Part shown: positions 12,559 to 14,897 of the stretch, piece after piece
How positions within the stretch are numbered: position 1 is the stretch's first letter
Layout: each line of letters begins with the position of its first letter
Assembly (NCBI GenBank): GCA_947177695.1
Contig: CAMWVO010000014.1
Span: 1 to 14,897, forward strand
DNA: 14,897 nucleotides
DNA from: an uncultured Clostridia bacterium
GTDB lineage: Bacteria; Bacillota; Clostridia; Oscillospirales; Ruminococcaceae
Direction: 5' to 3'
Notes under the pieces: generated by a model
What the model was told of the DNA's origin: nothing
The model's input: only the letters and a program-made list of their open reading frames with translations
Database searches by the model: none
Made by a program: the position numbers and the translations under genes

Positions 12559-13914
12559 TTATCTCATTGGCGGCATCATTCCGGGAGGAAGCCTCAGCTT
12601 GTTCTTTTTGCCCTTGGCATTTTTACCCATAACGCCGAACTGCTTCATCATCTTCTGCATTTCCTCGAACTGTCTCAGCAGCCTGTTCACGTCCGCAACG
12701 GAGTTGCCGCTTCCCGCAGCGATCCTGCGCTTCCGCTTGGGGTCGATTATGGAGGGCTTTGCTCTCTCCGCGGGGGTCATGGACAGTATTATCGCCTCAA
12801 TGCGTTTCAGCTGACTGTCGTCGATATCCGCGTCCTTTATCTTATCCCCCACGCCCGGAAGCATACCTATGATCTGCTTCAGCGGACCCATTTTCTGTAT
12901 CTGCTTCATCTGATCCATAAGGTCGGTGAGGTCGAAGCTGTTTTCTTTAAGTCTTTCGGAAAGCTTTTTAGTGTTTTCTTCGTCAAAGGTGGACTGAGCC
13001 CGCTCTATCAGCGTGAGCATATCGCCCATGCCCAAGATACGCGAAGCCATTCTTTCGGGGTGGAACTGCTCGAAATCTCCAAGCTTTTCGCCCGTACCCA
13101 CAAACTTGATAGGCTTGCCCGTTACCGCCAGAACGGATAACGCCGCGCCGCCTCTTGTGTCGGAGTCAAGCTTTGACATAAGCACGCTGTCTATGCCGAG
13201 AGCATCGTCGAACGCCTTTGCAACATTTACCGCGTCCTGACCCGTCATAGCGTCAACAACAAGCATTATCTCGTTGGGCTCGGTCTCGGACTTTATGGTT
13301 TTAAGCTCGTCCATGAGCTGCTCGTCTATGTGGAGACGTCCCGCCGTATCGAGAATAACTAAATCGTTGCCGTAATCCTTTGCGTGCTTGACCGCTTCTC
13401 TTGCGATAGTGACAGGGTTTATCTGTCCCATCTCAAAGACCTTTACCCCTGCCTTTTCGCCCACTACCTGAAGCTGACTTATAGCCGCGGGACGGTACAC
13501 GTCGCAGGCTGCAAGCAGCGGACGCTTGCCCTGCTCCTTGAAAAATTTCGCAAGCTTAGCCGCATGGGTGGTCTTACCCGAACCCTGCAAGCCGCACATC
13601 ATAATGATGCACGGAGGCTTTGAGGGAAAATTCACCCTTGCATTGCTGTCGCCCATAAGAGCGATAAGCTCCTCGTTTACTATCTTTATAACCTGCTGAC
13701 CGGGGGTAAGGCTTTTCAGCACGTCCTCGCCCACAGCGCGCTCCGAGACCTTAGCCACGAAGTCCTTGACAACTTTATAGCTTACGTCCGCCTCCAGCAG
13801 AGCCATACGCACCTCGCGCATAGCCTCCTTAACGTCAGCCTCCGTAAGCTTACCCCTGCTTTTAAGGCGCTTGAAAACGCCGTTTAATTTTTCGGACAGA
13901 CCCTCGAACGCCAT
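12559..13914 (-). CDS. ffh: Signal recognition particle protein Ffh (SRP54)
   Basis: A 451-residue SRP GTPase that binds signal sequences of nascent membrane and secreted proteins and targets them to FtsY at the membrane. The N domain (about 1-95) is followed by the G domain: G1 GLQGSGKTT (108-116), DVYRPAA (138-144), DTAGR (189-193), SKLD (247-250, often TKLD) and GTGE. The C-terminal M domain (about 325-435) is Met-rich and contains the SRP-RNA-binding segment RRIAAGSGNSVADVNRLLRQ, ending KLRLPPGMMPPMR. Length and motifs are complete. AAAGGAAGG lies six bases before the ATG. It follows ylxM by 79 bp, the conserved pairing in Firmicutes. Confidence 0.97.
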   Translation of the reverse strand: MAFEGLSEKLNGVFKRLKSRGKLTEADVKEAMREVRMALLEADVSYKVVKDFVAKVSERAVGEDVLKSLTPGQQVIKIVNEELIALMGDSNARVNFPSKPPCIIMMCGLQGSGKTTHAAKLAKFFKEQGKRPLLAACDVYRPAAISQLQVVGEKAGVKVFEMGQINPVTIAREAVKHAKDYGNDLVILDTAGRLHIDEQLMDELKTIKSETEPNEIMLVVDAMTGQDAVNVAKAFDDALGIDSVLMSKLDSDTRGGAALSVLAVTGKPIKFVGTGEKLGDFEQFHPERMASRILGMGDMLTLIERAQSTFDEENTKKLSERLKENSFDLTDLMDQMKQIQKMGPLKQIIGMLPGVGDKIKDADIDDSQLKRIEAIILSMTPAERAKPSIIDPKRKRRIAAGSGNSVADVNRLLRQFEEMQKMMKQFGVMGKNAKGKKNKLRLPPGMMPPMR

Positions 13915-13993
13915 AAAAACCTTCCTTTCAACAATGGTTTAAAATATCCTGACAGGTCGGAAAAATCACGCCCTGTTATATGTCATAAACTGT

Positions 13994-14368
13994 TTAAAAC
14001 AGATCTCTGTTTTCCTCGGCAAGCCGCAGGAGAGTATCCGCAAGCCTTGCAGCCGTCTTGACGTTCCCGCCGTAGGAGCATTCGGATTTTATATCCTTTG
14101 CAAGCGCAAGAATGCGCTCGGTCAGCTCGGAATATTTCTCCGACCGTTCCGCAAGACGGAATTTGTCTTCCATATCAAAGAGGGTCTGTTCGCCCCGCTT
14201 GATGCTGTCGCGGACTCCCTGACGGGTTATAGCCTCATGCTCGGCTATTTCCGAGAGGGACAAATCCTCATTATAGTACAGATCGATAACGTCCCGCTGC
14301 TTATCGGTGAGCATGGGAGCGTAATAATCGAGCAAAACCGATACCCGCAGATTTTTCTCGCTGTTCAT
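13994..14368 (-). CDS. ylxM: YlxM-family DNA-binding protein
   Basis: A 124-residue protein with a sigma-factor region 4-like helix-turn-helix (LTDKQRDVIDLYYNEDLSLS then EIAEHEAITRQGVRDSIKRG), matching the YlxM/p13 family (UPF0122) that precedes ffh in most Firmicutes and is proposed to modulate the SRP pathway. The C-terminal half is helical and charged. It is the first gene of the operon, about 90 bp behind a consensus promoter. An AAAGGAGG lies 14 bases before the ATG at 14368, longer than usual. A small GAAAC/GTTTC stem between them could shorten the effective distance, and no alternative in-frame start exists nearby. Confidence 0.9.
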   Translation of the reverse strand: MNSEKNLRVSVLLDYYAPMLTDKQRDVIDLYYNEDLSLSEIAEHEAITRQGVRDSIKRGEQTLFDMEDKFRLAERSEKYSELTERILALAKDIKSECSYGGNVKTAARLADTLLRLAEENRDLF

Positions 14369-14433
14369 ATACGAAACCGTTTCCTCCTTTGATCTGTACC
14401 GCGATACGCCGCCGTGTTAAAACCGTTTACTGT

Positions 14434-14455
14434 TGTAAAGCAAAATTACTTTACA
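14434..14455. promoter_or_regulatory. Operator-like dyad at the start site of the ylxM-ffh promoter
   Basis: Perfect 7-bp arms TGTAAAG (14434-14440) and CTTTACA (14449-14455) with an 8-bp centre, directly downstream of the -10, spanning about +2 to +23. A second dyad, CTACA-ATC-TGTAG (14463-14475), fills the promoter spacer. Together they look like regulator sites, but the regulator is unknown. The left arm region could also serve as a weak plus-strand -35 (TTGTAA, 14433-14438, 17 bp before TATTAT at 14456-14461). Confidence 0.5.
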
Positions 14456-14456
14456 T

Positions 14457-14485
14457 ATTATACTACAATCTGTAGAATTTGTCAA
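14457..14485 (-). promoter_or_regulatory. Consensus sigma-A promoter of the ylxM-ffh-rpsP operon
   Basis: Perfect minus-strand -35 TTGACA (14480-14485), 17-bp spacer, perfect -10 TATAAT (14457-14462). The predicted start near 14450 gives a leader of about 80 nt before ylxM. This is the strongest promoter in the window and is expected for SRP and ribosomal genes. Confidence 0.92.
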
Positions 14486-14512
14486 GGGGGTAAAATGTAA
14501 ATTTTCAGCAAT

Positions 14513-14614
14513 GGTGTAAAAGTCTGCTGTTTATGGGCATTTACAGCAGTATACACCGAGAGATACGGCTTTGTCAATATGCAAAGCGAAATTCGGCAGT
14601 AAATTTTGATTTAC
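14513..14614. repeat. Series of inverted repeats upstream of the ylxM promoter
   Basis: Within the gene-free stretch after 14369, three dyads follow each other: a two-step stem GGTGTA...TACACC (14513-14518, 14552-14557) enclosing CTGCTGT...ACAGCAG (14524-14530, 14543-14549); GCTTTG/CAAAGC (14568-14573, 14582-14587); and GTAAAT-TTTG-ATTTAC (14599-14614). They could fold in a plus-strand RNA or be binding sites. No ORF with a ribosome site is seen. Confidence 0.5.
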
Positions 14615-14637
14615 GCAACTAACTGTCGTAGCATTTC

Positions 14638-14787
14638 GGCGGCGAAGCCGCCAACTTTAGCTGGTCCAGCTGAGCACAGCTGGCGAGGTTTCCAAAGGGC
14701 GAGGAGCCCTTTGGTCGCCGCCCGCAGGCGGCGAAATCCTTTTCGTCCGAAACGGTGAAAGGGGTGAGAAATGCGAAAGCATTTCGA
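14638..14787 (+). repeat. Compact array of hairpins, candidate structured RNA or dispersed repeat
   Basis: Five back-to-back perfect stems: GGCGGC-GAA-GCCGCC (14638-14652), CCAGCTG-AGCA-CAGCTGG (14666-14683), CCAAAGGGC-GAGGA-GCCCTTTGG (14692-14714), CGCCGCC-CGCA-GGCGGCG (14716-14733) and GAAATGC-GAAA-GCATTTC (14768-14785), leading directly into a strong terminator. Several loops are GNRA-like or purine-rich (GAAA, GAGGA, GAA). Open frames across it on the minus strand are by-products of the symmetry. Either a noncoding RNA on the plus strand or a mobile hairpin element would explain it. Confidence 0.6.
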
Positions 14788-14818
14788 GGGGGAGCGGACA
14801 CGACCGCTCCCCCTTTTT
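14788..14818 (+). terminator. Strong plus-strand rho-independent terminator
   Basis: A 10-bp GC-rich stem GGGGGAGCGG (14788-14797) / CCGCTCCCCC (14804-14813) with a 6-nt loop is followed by TTTTT (14814-14818). There is no T-tract on the minus side. No plus-strand gene lies upstream in the window, so it implies a plus-strand transcript from the preceding hairpin region. Confidence 0.85.
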
Positions 14819-14842
14819 GCTACTTCAATCAAACTATATCTT

Positions 14843-14867
14843 CAAAACGTCACAGTGTGACGTTTTG
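14843..14867. repeat. Near-perfect 25-bp palindrome
   Basis: Arms CAAAACGTCACA (14843-14854) and TGTGACGTTTTG (14856-14867) around a single central G. It could be an operator, the tip of a mobile element or a recombinase site. What lies to its right is outside the window apart from 30 bases without a recognisable gene. Confidence 0.75.
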
Positions 14868-14897
14868 GACGGAACAAACTGCTGACCGTACTATGCT

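Noticed and set aside
14434..14455. TyrR-type box
   Set aside because: TyrR sites have TGTAAA-N6-TTTACA; here the spacing is N10, and TyrR is a proteobacterial regulator.
14463..14475. BlaI/MecI-type operator (TACA-TGTA)
   Set aside because: The gap between half-sites is 3 bp instead of the usual 2, and no blaI-like gene is in the window.
14638..14733. Possible CRISPR-like array
   Set aside because: The stems differ in sequence and spacing; there is no identical direct repeat with unique spacers and no cas gene.
14611..14832. Overlapping minus-strand ORFs of 73 and 60 codons
   Set aside because: They run through the inverted repeats and terminator, lack a ribosome site and have repeat-derived composition; the symmetry of the DNA explains them.

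Overview
The window looks like chromosomal DNA of a Gram-positive Clostridia bacterium, most likely Ruminococcus-like (Oscillospiraceae). This rests on the ylxM-ffh-rpsP-khpA-rimM-trmD order, strong AGGAGG-type ribosome binding sites, an HPr carrying both His15 and Ser46, consensus sigma-A promoters with 17-bp spacers, and moderate GC content. The species is inferred. Almost every gene lies on the minus strand; the only plus-strand gene is the truncated helicase at the left edge.

Layout, left to right. (1) 1-484: the C-terminal end of a DEAD-box RNA helicase (+), ending at a bidirectional terminator. (2) 536-1833 (-): a self-contained lysis pair, a peptidoglycan amidase with an SH3-like tail followed by a holin, behind a consensus promoter and a short hairpin leader. 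(3) 1861-7832 (-): a probable long operon from a promoter before livH, reading livH-livM-livG-livF, then a small secreted or anchored protein, a NUDIX hydrolase, a coiled-coil protein of unknown function and a cytidylate-kinase-like protein, ending at a terminator. No substrate-binding protein for the Liv transporter is present. (4) 7930-8350 (-): a monocistronic ptsH (HPr) unit with its own promoter and terminator. (5) 8528-14485 (-): the translation and secretion operon ylxM, ffh, rpsP, khpA, rimM, trmD, driven by a perfect TTGACA-17-TATAAT promoter. Extra genes are inserted in it: three small two-helix membrane proteins resembling polymorphic-toxin immunity family Imm17 (one frameshifted at an A7 tract) plus a secreted Cys-rich protein between ffh and rpsP, and a TPR-like membrane protein between khpA and rimM. 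rplS, the usual neighbour of trmD, is absent. (6) 14486-14897: no convincing gene; a dense series of hairpins ending in a strong plus-strand terminator, followed by a near-perfect 25-bp palindrome.

The core operon supplies co-translational membrane targeting (YlxM, Ffh), a ribosomal protein (S16), ribosome maturation (RimM), tRNA m1G37 methylation (TrmD) and an RNA-binding KH protein. The Liv block would import branched-chain amino acids if a binding protein is supplied from elsewhere. The less ordinary parts are the orphan Imm17-like cluster coupled to ffh, the leader of the lysis pair, and the hairpin-rich intergenic islands (4985-5072, 11039-11115, 14513-14867). I see no rRNA, tRNA, CRISPR array or transposase gene.
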